Shown here: positions 54,177 through 64,000 of the stretch, piece by piece
Position numbering within the stretch: the stretch's first letter is position 1
How the letters are laid out: each line of letters opens with the position of its first letter
Origin: Streptomyces antimycoticus
GTDB taxonomy: Bacteria > Actinomycetota > Actinomycetes > Streptomycetales > Streptomycetaceae
Assembly (NCBI RefSeq): GCF_005405925.1
Contig: NZ_BJHV01000001.1
Span: 5,146,001 to 5,210,000, forward strand
Length of the DNA stretch: 64,000 nt
Reading direction: 5' to 3'
The notes under the pieces: generated by a model
Told to the model about the DNA's origin: nothing
Database searches by the model: none
Seen by the model: the letters and a program-made list of their open reading frames with translations, nothing else
Program-made: the position numbers and the translations under genes

Positions 54177-56711
54177 TCAGGGGCTGGAAGACCGCGGATA
54201 CCGGCCCCGCAGTGTCGTCCACACCGGCGGCAGCGACCCCGCCGCCGCCGTCAGCACCACCACCGAGACGATCAACGCGGCCTGCACCGGGGGCAGGTAC
54301 GGCAGCGTGCCCGCCGTGGACAGGCTGAAGGCCAGCAGCGGTACGGACGCCACGGCCGCACCCACCACCAGGCCGGTCACCACCGTGGCCGCCGCCTCCA
54401 GGCGCAGCATTCGGCGCAGTTGGCCGCGGCCCGCGCCCGCCAGCCGTAGCAGCCGCAGCTCGGGGCGGCGTCCGGTGGCGATGAGGGCGAGGGTGCTCAG
54501 GACGGCGATCACCGTGAAGCCGCCGACCGCCCCGACCACCGCCACCGATACCACCTCGGCCAGCGCCTGCTCCGCCGCCTCGCCCCGCACCGGGGCCGGG
54601 TCCCGCTCCACGCGGGCCCCGGGCACCGCACGCGCCAGCGCCTTCGTGACCGCCTTACGGTCGGCGTCGGGCGCGGTCGCGACCAGGACCCGGCCCGTGG
54701 CGGGCAGGGATGTGTGGCGCAGCAGATCCTCGCGGGAGAGGAGGAAGTCCCCGAGTGCGAGCGAGCGCTGGTAGGTCGCCACGACCCGCACCCGGGTCTC
54801 CTGACCGTCGCCGAACCGCAGGGTCACCGTGGAGCCGGGCCGTGCGCCGAGCGAGTCCGCCCGGTCGGCGCCGACGGCGACCGTGCCGGGCCGCAGCCGG
54901 GCGAGGTCCCCGTTCCGCACGCCCGGGTCGAGGGTGTGGGTCAGCCGCTCCGGGGTGACGCCGAAGACCGGCAGCCGCTCCAGTTCGGGCGCACCGAGCT
55001 GGCTCCGCGCCAGCAGCACCGTGCCGGGGACGACTTCGGTCGCCGCCCGGACCCCCGGGACCTGGCGGATCCGCTCCACCGCACCGGCCGGGAGCCCGCC
55101 GTCCGCGCGCACCGCGAGATCGGCGCGCAGCACCTGGCGGGCCTGGGCGTCCCCCGCGTGGGTCATGGTCGCGCCCCCGGCGAGCTGGACCCCGGCGAAC
55201 GCGGTGACCAGCACGATCGGGGTGATGGCCGCGCCCAGCCGGTGGGCGGACGCGGCGCAGTTGGCGGCGGCGAGGCGGCCGCCGGGGCCGAACAGCCGCA
55301 GTGGAGCGCCGAGCAGCCGCATCGCCCCCTCGGCGATCCACGGGCCGAGCACGGCGCAGGCGATCACCATCGTCACCGCCGCCCCACCGGCCGCGGCCGC
55401 CGCGGTCGCGCCCTGCTGGAGGACGGCCGTCCCGGCCGAACTCGCGCCCACGAACAGCAGCACCAGCCCCGTGATGCGGCGCGCGCTGCCGGGTGCCCGC
55501 TCGCGCAGCGCCTCCGCCGGGCGCAGCTTGGCGGTCCCGGAGCAGCCGATGAGCGCCGCGCTCCCGGCCACCAGGACGGTGACGGCGGCGGCGACCAGGG
55601 GCGCGGGCCACAGCAGCGGGGGAAGCGTCAGGTCGAGTCCATCGGGCAGCGCGCCCCGGGCGTCCAGCAGCGCGCGCAGGCCCAGGTACGCGGGGACCGC
55701 CCCGGCCGCGCCCGCCGGCGCCGCCCAGGCCGCGACCCGCGCCACCTCCCGGACCACGGCACCGCGCAGCTGTCCCGGTGTGGCGCCGACCGCCCGCAAC
55801 AGGCCCAGCTCGTGGGAGCGTTGCCGCAGCGCCTGGACGATGGTCGACGAGACCACGAGCAGCGCCACCAGGACGACGGCGCCGGCCACGGAGCCGAGCG
55901 CCGCCAGCAGCTCGCCGCGGGCGGGCGCGGCGGCCAGGAACTCGGCCTCTCCCCGCTCGCCCCCGGTCAGGACGCGCACGGCGGCCGGGTCGCCGTCCGC
56001 ACGGTGCCCGACGTCGGTGGCACCGGCCGCGTCCAGGGCCTTCCGCACCCGCCCGGCCAGCTCCCCCGGGTCCGTGCCGGGTTCGGCGACGACCCCGACG
56101 GCGTCCAGCGCCTCCGGGTGGCCGGCCAGGCGGCGAGCCTCGGCGCCGGTGAACCAGACGGCGGAGCCGGGCCCTTCGGCGACGCCCACGACGGTGTACG
56201 CGGTGTCGCGGCCGCCCACGCGCAGCGTCAGCCGCGCCCCGACGCGGCCCGCGCCGCCGCCCGTCACGACCTCGTCCGCGCGCTGCGGGGCGCGCCCCGT
56301 CCGTAGCGCGTAGGGCGCCAATTGGGCCGCCTCCCAGGGCCGTCCGGTGGCGGATCGGCCCGCGCGGCCCACCGGGAATTCCACATCGGCGACGGCCGTC
56401 CGCACCCCGGGCACCGCGCGCACCGCGGTCAGCGCCGTACGGGGGATCCGGACCCGCTCGGTGAGTCCGGCGCTCACGGTCTCGCGGTCGCCCAGCGACG
56501 CCGCGCTGAAGCGGGTGGTCTGGTCGCCGGCCACGACGAGGTCGGCTCCGGCGTACCGCTCCACCCGTGGATGTGCGCTCCAGGCGGAGGCGAGGGTCAG
56601 CCCGAAGGCGCCGAGCAGCAGGGAGGTGAGGGTGAGCGCGGCGAAGACGGCGGTCCACGCCTTACGGTGGGCACGGGTGGCGCGAGCGGCCAGCAGGGCG
56701 GCGACCTTCAT
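54177..56711 (-). CDS. FtsX-like ABC exporter permease
   Basis: 844-residue permease of the MacB/FtsX type, duplicated: two halves each with an extracytoplasmic domain and membrane segments. The first opens [21 protein letters not shown] clusters occur near residues 22-45, 270-400, 410-460, 475-500 and in the last 110 residues. Its ATG overlaps the ATPase stop (56708-56711). Likely exports a lipid, peptide or drug, or acts as a mechanotransmission complex. Confidence 0.9.
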   Translation of the reverse strand: MKVAALLAARATRAHRKAWTAVFAALTLTSLLLGAFGLTLASAWSAHPRVERYAGADLVVAGDQTTRFSAASLGDRETVSAGLTERVRIPRTALTAVRAVPGVRTAVADVEFPVGRAGRSATGRPWEAAQLAPYALRTGRAPQRADEVVTGGGAGRVGARLTLRVGGRDTAYTVVGVAEGPGSAVWFTGAEARRLAGHPEALDAVGVVAEPGTDPGELAGRVRKALDAAGATDVGHRADGDPAAVRVLTGGERGEAEFLAAAPARGELLAALGSVAGAVVLVALLVVSSTIVQALRQRSHELGLLRAVGATPGQLRGAVVREVARVAAWAAPAGAAGAVPAYLGLRALLDARGALPDGLDLTLPPLLWPAPLVAAAVTVLVAGSAALIGCSGTAKLRPAEALRERAPGSARRITGLVLLFVGASSAGTAVLQQGATAAAAAGGAAVTMVIACAVLGPWIAEGAMRLLGAPLRLFGPGGRLAAANCAASAHRLGAAITPIVLVTAFAGVQLAGGATMTHAGDAQARQVLRADLAVRADGGLPAGAVERIRQVPGVRAATEVVPGTVLLARSQLGAPELERLPVFGVTPERLTHTLDPGVRNGDLARLRPGTVAVGADRADSLGARPGSTVTLRFGDGQETRVRVVATYQRSLALGDFLLSREDLLRHTSLPATGRVLVATAPDADRKAVTKALARAVPGARVERDPAPVRGEAAEQALAEVVSVAVVGAVGGFTVIAVLSTLALIATGRRPELRLLRLAGAGRGQLRRMLRLEAAATVVTGLVVGAAVASVPLLAFSLSTAGTLPYLPPVQAALIVSVVVLTAAAGSLPPVWTTLRGRYPRSSSP

Positions 56712-57484
56712 GCCGTCCGCCCTCCCAGCTCCTTGAGGACGCGGCGGATGTCGGCCGCCTCCGGCCGCTCCTGCCGCCAGGCCAGCTTCCCCCGCATCAG
56801 GAACAGCGCCTCGTCGGCCCAGGCGGCGGCGAACGGGTCGTGGGTGACCATGACGACCGTATGGCCGTCACGGTCGACGGCCTGCCGCAGCAGCGTCAGC
56901 ACCTCCTCCGCGGCGGCGGGGTCGAGCGCCCCCGTCGGCTCGTCGGCGAAGACGATGTCGGGCGTGGTCACCAGCGCGCGGGCGATCGCCACCCGCTGGC
57001 ACTGCCCACCGGACAGCTCCGCCGGCACGGCGCCGCCCCGGTCCCCCAGCCCGACCGCCGCGAGTGCCCGCAGGTGCCGGTCACCGGGGCTCTCGCCGCC
57101 GAGCATCAGCGGCAGGGCGACGTTCTCCGCGACGCTCAGCGACGGCACCAGATGGTGCGCCTGGAAGACGAAGCCGATCCGCTCCCGCCGCAGCCGGGTC
57201 AGCGCCGCCTCGTTCAGCGAGGACAGTTGGGTGCCGCCGATGCGCACCGTGCCCGCCGTCGGCCGGTCGAGCCCGGCGGCGCACTGCAGCAAGGTCGACT
57301 TCCCGCACCCCGAGGGGCCCATCACCGCGAGGAACCGTCCGCGCGGCACCGTCAGATGGATGGGGTGCAGCGCCACGACCCCCGGCCGGTACTCCCGGGT
57401 GACCCCGTCCAGGGCCAGCGCGTGGTGCCAGGTCCCCGTCTGCTCCGCGGTGGCCGTCGTACGGCCGCGCCACTGCCTCTTCAT
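56708..57484 (-). CDS. ABC transporter ATPase (MacB/LolD-like)
   Basis: 258-residue ATPase: Walker [10 protein letters not shown], signature [12 protein letters not shown], Walker [14 protein letters not shown] and switch His VMVTHDP. The start [15 protein letters not shown] at 57484 fits the family; the frame remains open upstream but is unlike an ATPase. Coupled to the permease. Confidence 0.93.
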   Translation of the reverse strand: MKRQWRGRTTATAEQTGTWHHALALDGVTREYRPGVVALHPIHLTVPRGRFLAVMGPSGCGKSTLLQCAAGLDRPTAGTVRIGGTQLSSLNEAALTRLRRERIGFVFQAHHLVPSLSVAENVALPLMLGGESPGDRHLRALAAVGLGDRGGAVPAELSGGQCQRVAIARALVTTPDIVFADEPTGALDPAAAEEVLTLLRQAVDRDGHTVVMVTHDPFAAAWADEALFLMRGKLAWRQERPEAADIRRVLKELGGRTA

Positions 57485-57687
57485 CGGTCCGCCCCTCCGT
57501 CGACTCCGGGCGGATCGAACGGGTCCGCCGGTCACCGAGAACGCTAGAAACGGGCGCGGACGCGCGGGAGAGAGCACAGTCCCGTACCCGCAGGTGGTAC
57601 GGCCCCCGCCCCGGGGTGGAGCAGGCTCCACCATCGCCTGATCTTCCCGGTCCGCGAGGCGACTCCCTGGGCGCGCCGCCGTGGTGA

Positions 57688-59115
<1,428 letters not shown>

Positions 59116-59164
59116 GCCGGTCGGGTGCGCCGAGCCGGTCGCATCGACATCGACGGCATGCGGC

Positions 59165-60289
59165 TCACGCCGACGGCGCCGACGGCATGTCGGCCGCCGC
59201 GCGCACCGCGCCCAGCACCGGCTTGCGGAGCAGCAGCAGCGCCGCGTCGTCGTGGAGCCGGCCGCCCACATGGGTCAGCAGTTCGTCGTGGAGCGAGGCG
59301 AGCGTGCGGGACGGCTCGTCGCAGACGTGCCGCGGCACCCGCTCCAGCAGCGGGAAGTACTCCCGGCCCCGGTCCCGCGCCTCGATGACCCCGTCGGTAT
59401 AGAGCAGCAGTTGGTCCCCGCCCGCGAACGGCACGACCTGGAGGCTCGGCAGATCGCCGCCCAGGGAGGCCAGACCGAGCGGCGGGGCCGGGCGGGTGGG
59501 CTCGACGGCGATGACCCCGGACTCGCCGACCAGCAGCGGCGGGGCGTGTCCGCAGTTGACGAGCTCCATCCGGCCGTCGCTGGGGTATCCGGCGACCACG
59601 GCGGTGACGAAGTCGTCAGGCGCCAGGTTGCGGGACAGGCTGCGCTCCATCCTGGCGACGACGTCGAGCAGGTCGGGTTCGTCGTAGGCGGCCTCGCGGA
59701 AGACACCGAGCACCAGCGCGGCGGTGCTCACCGCGGGCAGCCCCTTGCCCCGCACATCGCCGACGATCAGCCGGATCCCGTACGGCGTGGGCAGCAGGGC
59801 ATAGAGATCACCGCCCACCCGTGCCTCCGCGGCGGCCGCGCTGTAGCGGACGGCCACCTGGAATTGGCCGACCCGGGAGGGCACCGGTTTGAGCAGGGCG
59901 TTCTGGGCGGCCTCGGCGACCGAGCGGACGTCGGCGAGGACCCGCTCACGGCGTCTGCGCAAGGCGCTGGCCCCGCAGCTCGCCAGGGACACGGCGGCGG
60001 GCGTGGCCAGCAGGATCGCCTGGGTGCGCATCGGCTCCACGCCCTGGGTACCCAGGAACGCGCCCACCGCCACGGCGAGCAGCCCGATGCGTATCACCCC
60101 GTACGGTCCGCACTGGGCGGCGGCGAGCGCCGGGCCGACGGCGAGCAGGGGCAGCCAGGCCAGCCCCTCCGAGGTGGCCAGGGCCAGCAGGATCACCCCA
60201 CAGATGATGATGACGGGGACAGCGGGGGCGAGGTGCCGACGGGCGACCGGCTGGTCAGGGTCGGATGGGCGGAGTCGGGCCGGGAACAT
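59165..60289 (-). CDS. PP2C-type (SpoIIE/RsbU-like) protein phosphatase
   Basis: 374-residue membrane phosphatase. The N-terminal third has about three hydrophobic segments and the SpoIIE domain follows from about residue 140: VGGDLYALLP, VGDVRGKGLPA and LLYTDGVIEARD are the metal-site motifs. The family dephosphorylates anti-anti-sigma factors. No partner is adjacent. Convergent with gdhA. Confidence 0.9.
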   Translation of the reverse strand: MFPARLRPSDPDQPVARRHLAPAVPVIIICGVILLALATSEGLAWLPLLAVGPALAAAQCGPYGVIRIGLLAVAVGAFLGTQGVEPMRTQAILLATPAAVSLASCGASALRRRRERVLADVRSVAEAAQNALLKPVPSRVGQFQVAVRYSAAAAEARVGGDLYALLPTPYGIRLIVGDVRGKGLPAVSTAALVLGVFREAAYDEPDLLDVVARMERSLSRNLAPDDFVTAVVAGYPSDGRMELVNCGHAPPLLVGESGVIAVEPTRPAPPLGLASLGGDLPSLQVVPFAGGDQLLLYTDGVIEARDRGREYFPLLERVPRHVCDEPSRTLASLHDELLTHVGGRLHDDAALLLLRKPVLGAVRAAADMPSAPSA

Positions 60290-60391
60290 GACCTGCTTCG
60301 CTGCTCTCTTTCACTGGGGACAAGTGATACCGGAGGCGTCCGTTATGTCCAGAGAAACAGCGATTCCATAGGTTCGGCAAGGGCGGCGTTT

Positions 60392-61171
60392 TCAGATAGT
60401 GAGCGAGAGGTGCCTGCTCACTCGGTTCGCCGTCGGGACCAGGTGGGTCCGGAACAGCTCACGGTGCGGATCCAGCCTGGCCATCCGGGCCAGCCGGGCC
60501 ACCGGCAGCGAGATCCCGAGCGAGCCGAGCCGGTCCCCGCAGGAGATCGGCACCGCGAAGCAGACCGTGCCCAGGGCGTACTCCTCCAGGTCCGCGACCA
60601 GCGGACTGCCGGTCGGGGAGTCCAGCCGGCGCAGCAGATCGTCGGAGCGGGTGACGGTGCGCGGGGTGAGATCGACGAGCGGATGGCGGGACAGATAGTC
60701 GTAGCGGGCGTCGTCGTCCAGTTCGCGCAGTACGCATTTGCCCAGCGCGGTGGCGTGCCCGGCGTCCTCGCACCCCACCCACAGATCGACCCGGGGCGCC
60801 TGCGGGCCGTCGACGATGTCCACGATCCGGATCTCGCCCTCGTCGTAGAAGGTGAGGTAGGCGGCGGCGGAGAGCTCGTCGCGCAGCGCGTTCAGGGTGG
60901 GCCGGACCCGGGCGAGCAGCGCCTGTTCCCGGCTTCCGGATTCGAGGGTGCGCAGCTTGTCGCCGATCACGAAACCGCCGTCGTCCAGCCGGTGCACATA
61001 GCCGTCGTGGACCAGGGTGCGCAGCAGGTGGTACGTGGTCGCCAGTGGCAGCCCCGTCTCCCGTGCGAGCCGCTTGGCCGGCGCACCGCCCTCATGCGCG
61101 CCCACCGCCTCCATCAGCCGGAAGGCCCGCTGTACGGATGTGATCAGCGTAGGCGCTGTATGAACACCCAT
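60392..61171 (-). CDS. IclR family regulator
   Basis: 259-residue regulator starting MGVHTAPTLITSVQRAFRLM. The HTH lies in residues 8-70 (ETGLPLATTYHLLRTLV) and the IclR ligand domain has GHATALGKCVL and VCFAVPI. A longer in-frame start has no ribosome site. The AT-rich tract just upstream (around 61169-61180) is a probable promoter. The target is unknown; the nearby amino-acid oxidase/amidase unit is a candidate. Confidence 0.88.
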   Translation of the reverse strand: MGVHTAPTLITSVQRAFRLMEAVGAHEGGAPAKRLARETGLPLATTYHLLRTLVHDGYVHRLDDGGFVIGDKLRTLESGSREQALLARVRPTLNALRDELSAAAYLTFYDEGEIRIVDIVDGPQAPRVDLWVGCEDAGHATALGKCVLRELDDDARYDYLSRHPLVDLTPRTVTRSDDLLRRLDSPTGSPLVADLEEYALGTVCFAVPISCGDRLGSLGISLPVARLARMARLDPHRELFRTHLVPTANRVSRHLSLTI

Positions 61172-61228
61172 ATATATAGCTTGCTCCCGGTATGACCGGA
61201 TGAGCAAGATCTGAGGGATGAGACGCGC

Positions 61229-61263
61229 GTGAGGGCGCCGACCGGTGCGGTCGGCGCCCTCAC
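61229..61263 (-). terminator. Terminator after the SRPBCC gene
   Basis: 16-bp perfect stem (61229-61244 with 61248-61263) and a 3-base loop, about 55 bp past the SRPBCC stop on the minus strand. Confidence 0.8.
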
Positions 61264-61318
61264 GGACACGGGTGGAGTCGGCGCGGTCGGCCGGGGGAGA
61301 ACCGACCGCGCGGTGGGG

Positions 61319-61777
61319 TCAGCCGGGGGAGATCCGGCCGCGCCAGGCGCCTTCCGCCTCGCCGCGCCGCTCGATGAAGTCCTTGAACCGCCGCAGGTCC
61401 CCCTTCACCCGCCGGTCGAGCGTCCCGGTCATGTCCGCGGCCTTCTCCGCCATCCCGCTCGGCTGGAAGACCAGGGCCAGATTGACCCGGGTGTGGCGCT
61501 CGTCGAGGGGCTCGAAGGTCACCAGGCCCTGCTGCTGCACATCACCGGAGGTGGTGCGCCATGCGATGCGCTCATCGGGAAGCTGATCCACGATCTCGGT
61601 GTCGAACTCCCGGTGCACACCGGCGATGGAGGTCGCCCAGTGGTTGTGGCGTTCGTCCACCTGGGTGACCTGGTCCACACCTTCCATGAACCTCGGGAAC
61701 TCGGTGAACTGCGTCCACTGGTTGTAGGCGGTGTGGAGCGGAACCCCAACCTCGACGGACTCCCGCACGGTGCTCAT
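61319..61777 (-). CDS. SRPBCC (polyketide cyclase/START-like) protein
   Basis: 152-residue SRPBCC-fold protein: MSTVRESVEVGVPLHTAYNQ, then FPRFMEGVDQVTQVDERHNHW and the C-terminal helix DRRVKGDLRRFKDFIERRG. The family binds hydrophobic ligands in a cavity. This branch (FPRFMEGV) is typical of actinomycete stress-related proteins. Function unknown; single transcription unit. Confidence 0.85.
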   Translation of the reverse strand: MSTVRESVEVGVPLHTAYNQWTQFTEFPRFMEGVDQVTQVDERHNHWATSIAGVHREFDTEIVDQLPDERIAWRTTSGDVQQQGLVTFEPLDERHTRVNLALVFQPSGMAEKAADMTGTLDRRVKGDLRRFKDFIERRGEAEGAWRGRISPG

Positions 61778-61868
61778 CGGTGACTCCTTTCGATGTGGTC
61801 GTGTCGCTCACCACGGCGGGTTTCCGAGAGCGCCACGCCAAAACATGCCCTCCCCGGACGATCGAAGC

Positions 61869-61898
61869 GACGACAGGAGACGACAGGAGACGACAGGA
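61869..61898. repeat. 10-bp tandem repeat (three copies)
   Basis: Three exact copies of gacgacagga, between the SRPBCC gene and the FAD oxidoreductase gene. Confidence 0.9.
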
Positions 61899-61934
61899 AC
61901 AGAGGCGGAGGCAGAGCCGGGGGACGGTCGCGGA

Positions 61935-63311
61935 TCAGCGCAGCGGATGCAGCGGCGCCAGTTCGGCCGGGGAGGTGCCGGTCGCGATGGCGTCGGCCAG
62001 CAGCCGTCCGCTGAGCGGGCCGAGGGCCACGCCCCACATGCCGTGGCCGCCGTTGACGTAGACGCGCGGGGAGGCGGTCGGGCCGACCAGGGGCAGTCCG
62101 TCGGGGGTGCAGGGGCGGGCGCCGACCCAGGTGTCCTTACGGGCCTCCCAGTCGATGCCGCGCAGCAGCGGACGGGCCGCCGCGATGATCGCCTGGATGC
62201 GGCGCGGGTCCACCGGCCGTTCCACGGGCGCCAGTTCCATCATCCCGGCGACCCGCACCCGGCCCTCGCCCAGCGGGGTGCAGACGACCTTCTGGGCGGC
62301 CAGATAGGTGGGGCGGGTGGGGGCGCCCTCGGCCGGCACGCTGAAGCTGTAGCCGCGTCCGGCCTGGACCGGCACCCGGACCCCGAACGGCCGGACCAGC
62401 CCGTCCAGCCAGGCGCCGGTGGCCACGACGGCGACATCCGCGCGGAGTTGGCCCCGGGAGGTGGTGACGGCCACGCCCTGCCCGAGGTCCCGGATTCCGG
62501 ACACCTCCGTCCGCTCCAGGATCTCGCCGCCGCGCTCGCGCACCGCGTCCGCGAGGGCGCGGACGAAGTTCCCCGGGTTCAGATAGCGCTGGCCGTGGAG
62601 TTCGAGGGCCGCGCCGATGCCGTCGCCGAGCGTCGGCTCCAGCTCGCGGGCCCGGTCCCCGTCGATCGGCTCGTACGCGATCGAGAAACCGGCCGCGCGG
62701 GCCTGCTCCAGCTCCTCGACCATCGCGGCGCGCTCGGCCGCGGTGCGGAAGGCGAGCAGACAGGGGTCGGCGGGCCGGGTCGGCTCGGCGACACCGTCCG
62801 CCGCGAGGGCGTCGTACGCCTCCAGCGCATGGCGGTTCAGCGTGGCGAAGGTGGCGGCCAGGACCCGCCAGCGGCGGGGGGTGCAGTTCCGGGTGAAGGA
62901 GAGCAGGAAGCGGGCGAGCCGGGGATCGGGCCGGGGCGGTATGTAGACGGGCGACTCGGGCGAGACCAGGCTGCGCAGCCCGTAGCGGAGCGCGGCCGGT
63001 TCGGGCAGCGGCAGCGTCAGGGCCGGGGACAGCCACCCGGCGTTCCCCCAGGACGCCCCGGCCGCGGGGTGACGCCGCTCCACGACGGTGACCTCGACGC
63101 CGTGGTTCCGCAGCGACCAGGCGGTGGCGAGGCCGACCATGCCGGCGCCGATGACGATGGCGCTGCGGGGCGGGCGGGACGGGCCGGTGGCACGGGACGA
63201 GCCGGTGGCAGAGGGCACGGATGTGCTCCTTCCCATGGGTGGAACGCCATCATCGGCGGTAGTGGCCGGGCGCGGCACCGCCCCGCCGCCCTGGTGTGCC
63301 TCCTTGGTCAC
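61935..63311 (-). CDS. FAD-dependent D-amino-acid dehydrogenase-like protein
   Basis: 458-residue DAO-family flavoprotein. After a Pro/Ser/Thr-rich leader of about 48 residues comes the FAD loop AIVIGAGMVGLATAWSLRNHG. Other segments include VVATGAWLDGL and the C-terminal VYVNGGHGMWGVALGPLSG. It resembles DadA-type enzymes. GTG at 63311 overlaps the amidase stop (GTGA at 63308-63311); an ATG at 63236 (MGRSTSV) would remove 25 residues. Confidence 0.88.
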   Translation of the reverse strand: MTKEAHQGGGAVPRPATTADDGVPPMGRSTSVPSATGSSRATGPSRPPRSAIVIGAGMVGLATAWSLRNHGVEVTVVERRHPAAGASWGNAGWLSPALTLPLPEPAALRYGLRSLVSPESPVYIPPRPDPRLARFLLSFTRNCTPRRWRVLAATFATLNRHALEAYDALAADGVAEPTRPADPCLLAFRTAAERAAMVEELEQARAAGFSIAYEPIDGDRARELEPTLGDGIGAALELHGQRYLNPGNFVRALADAVRERGGEILERTEVSGIRDLGQGVAVTTSRGQLRADVAVVATGAWLDGLVRPFGVRVPVQAGRGYSFSVPAEGAPTRPTYLAAQKVVCTPLGEGRVRVAGMMELAPVERPVDPRRIQAIIAAARPLLRGIDWEARKDTWVGARPCTPDGLPLVGPTASPRVYVNGGHGMWGVALGPLSGRLLADAIATGTSPAELAPLHPLR

Positions 63312-64000
63312 CCGATGCCCGCCGGGCGCCGCCGCCAGTGCCCGGTGGCCTGCTCGAAGGCGTGGCCGACCTGGAGGACCGCGAAGTCCGCCCGGTGCGG
63401 CCCGACGATCTGCAGCCCGACGGGCAGCCCGCCGGGCGTGAACCCGGCCGGTACGGACAGCGCCGGACTGCCGGTCGAGCTGATCAGATACGCCGAGCGC
63501 ATCCAGTCCAGATAGTCGTCCATGGCCACCCCGGCGACCTCGGTCGGGTACTCGATGCCGACGTCGAAGGGCAGCACCTGGCTCACCGGGAGCAGCAGCA
63601 CGTCATAGCGGCCGAAGAACTCCCGGACGCGGTGGTAGAGCTGGGTGTGCAGCACCTCCGCGCGGGCGACGTCCGGACCGCTGAGCTTGCGCCCCTCCTC
63701 GGTGTTCTCCCGGATCGTCCGCTTCAGACCGTCGGGGTGGCGGTCCATGAGCGTGCCGAAGGCGACCTCGAACATCGAGGCGCGCAGCGTACGGAAGACC
63801 TCCTCGGCCTCGGTCAGGTCCGGGCAGGCCCGCTCCACGACGCAGCCGAGGTCGCTGAAGACCTCCACCGCCGACTCGACCGCCGCGGCCACCTCGGGTT
63901 CGACCGGCACCAGCCCCCCGAGATCCGGCGACCAGGCCACCCGCAGCCCCGTCAGATCGCGGTCCAGGGGGCGGGCGAAGCGGGCGCCGGGCTCCTCCAG
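63308..64000 (-). CDS. Amidase, 5' part beyond the window edge
   Basis: C-terminal 230 residues of an amidase-signature enzyme; the frame is open to the last base. Readable features: VAWSPDLGGLVPVEP, EVLHTQLYHRVREFFGRYDVLLLPVS, and the closing GSPALSVPAGFTPGGLPVGLQIVGP characteristic of the family. The Ser-Ser-Lys catalytic region lies outside the window. Coupled to the flavoprotein downstream, suggesting joint catabolism of an amide or amino-acid-derived compound. Confidence 0.88.
   Translation of the reverse strand: MEEPGARFARPLDRDLTGLRVAWSPDLGGLVPVEPEVAAAVESAVEVFSDLGCVVERACPDLTEAEEVFRTLRASMFEVAFGTLMDRHPDGLKRTIRENTEEGRKLSGPDVARAEVLHTQLYHRVREFFGRYDVLLLPVSQVLPFDVGIEYPTEVAGVAMDDYLDWMRSAYLISSTGSPALSVPAGFTPGGLPVGLQIVGPHRADFAVLQVGHAFEQATGHWRRRPAGIG

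Overview
The window is a stretch of high-GC actinomycete chromosome, almost certainly from a Streptomyces species. Supporting signs are the strong third-position GC bias, frequent GTG starts, many 4-bp ATGA/GTGA gene overlaps, wblA next to a large class A penicillin-binding protein, SigE-type and WhiB-like regulators, and TTA codons confined to a few accessory genes. The gene order from crp and nth through the paired ArsA-like ATPases, wblA and the penicillin-binding protein is the conserved core order of the genus, as I remember it.

0-16.4 kb is core. It holds a holin-like membrane protein and a coupled epoxide-hydrolase-like enzyme; marP, a NUDIX CoA pyrophosphatase and nth; divergent crp; a coupled MBL-hydrolase/NUDIX pair; a DUF4177/RidA pair; two coupled ArsA/Get3-like ATPases; wblA; the penicillin-binding protein; a GatB/YqeY protein; a metallophosphoesterase; and tRNA-Pro(CGG). 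16.4-29 kb is mixed: a MazG-like pyrophosphatase, a di-TOBE molbindin, two TerD proteins flanking a membrane protein, a DUF1992 protein, VOC proteins, a P450, a SnoaL-like protein, an S9 peptidase, SURF1, and a sigma factor coupled to a repeat-bearing membrane partner. 29-36.8 kb is core again: asd and ask, a DUF5063 protein, recR, ybaB, dnaX and the SRP RNA.

36.8-42 kb is an accessory block between the SRP RNA and tRNA-Ser(GGA). It carries a DHA2 exporter and a coupled three-gene phospholipid module (CDP-alcohol transferase-like, CdsA-like, PlsC-like). Next to tRNA-Ser is a scar in which an ISL3 transposase remnant abuts a truncated flavoprotein gene. 43-64 kb is regulatory and accessory: two TetR regulators, each divergent from an oxidoreductase and each with readable palindromic operators; two histidine kinase/response regulator pairs, each beside an ABC transporter; gdhA; a PP2C phosphatase; an IclR regulator; an SRPBCC protein; and a D-amino-acid-dehydrogenase-like gene coupled to an amidase that runs off the right edge.

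Four reading frames are broken by an apparent loss of one base in or beside a short G/C run: dnaX twice, the CdsA-like gene and the metallophosphoesterase. Because dnaX is essential and all four lesions are alike, homopolymer assembly errors are the likeliest cause. I saw no CRISPR array, rRNA operon, intact insertion sequence or prophage. The most interesting biological leads are the CDP-alcohol transferase with a degenerate metal motif inside the lipid module, the asymmetric ArsA-like pair, the TTA-bearing TerD/membrane-protein unit, and the paired TetR operators.
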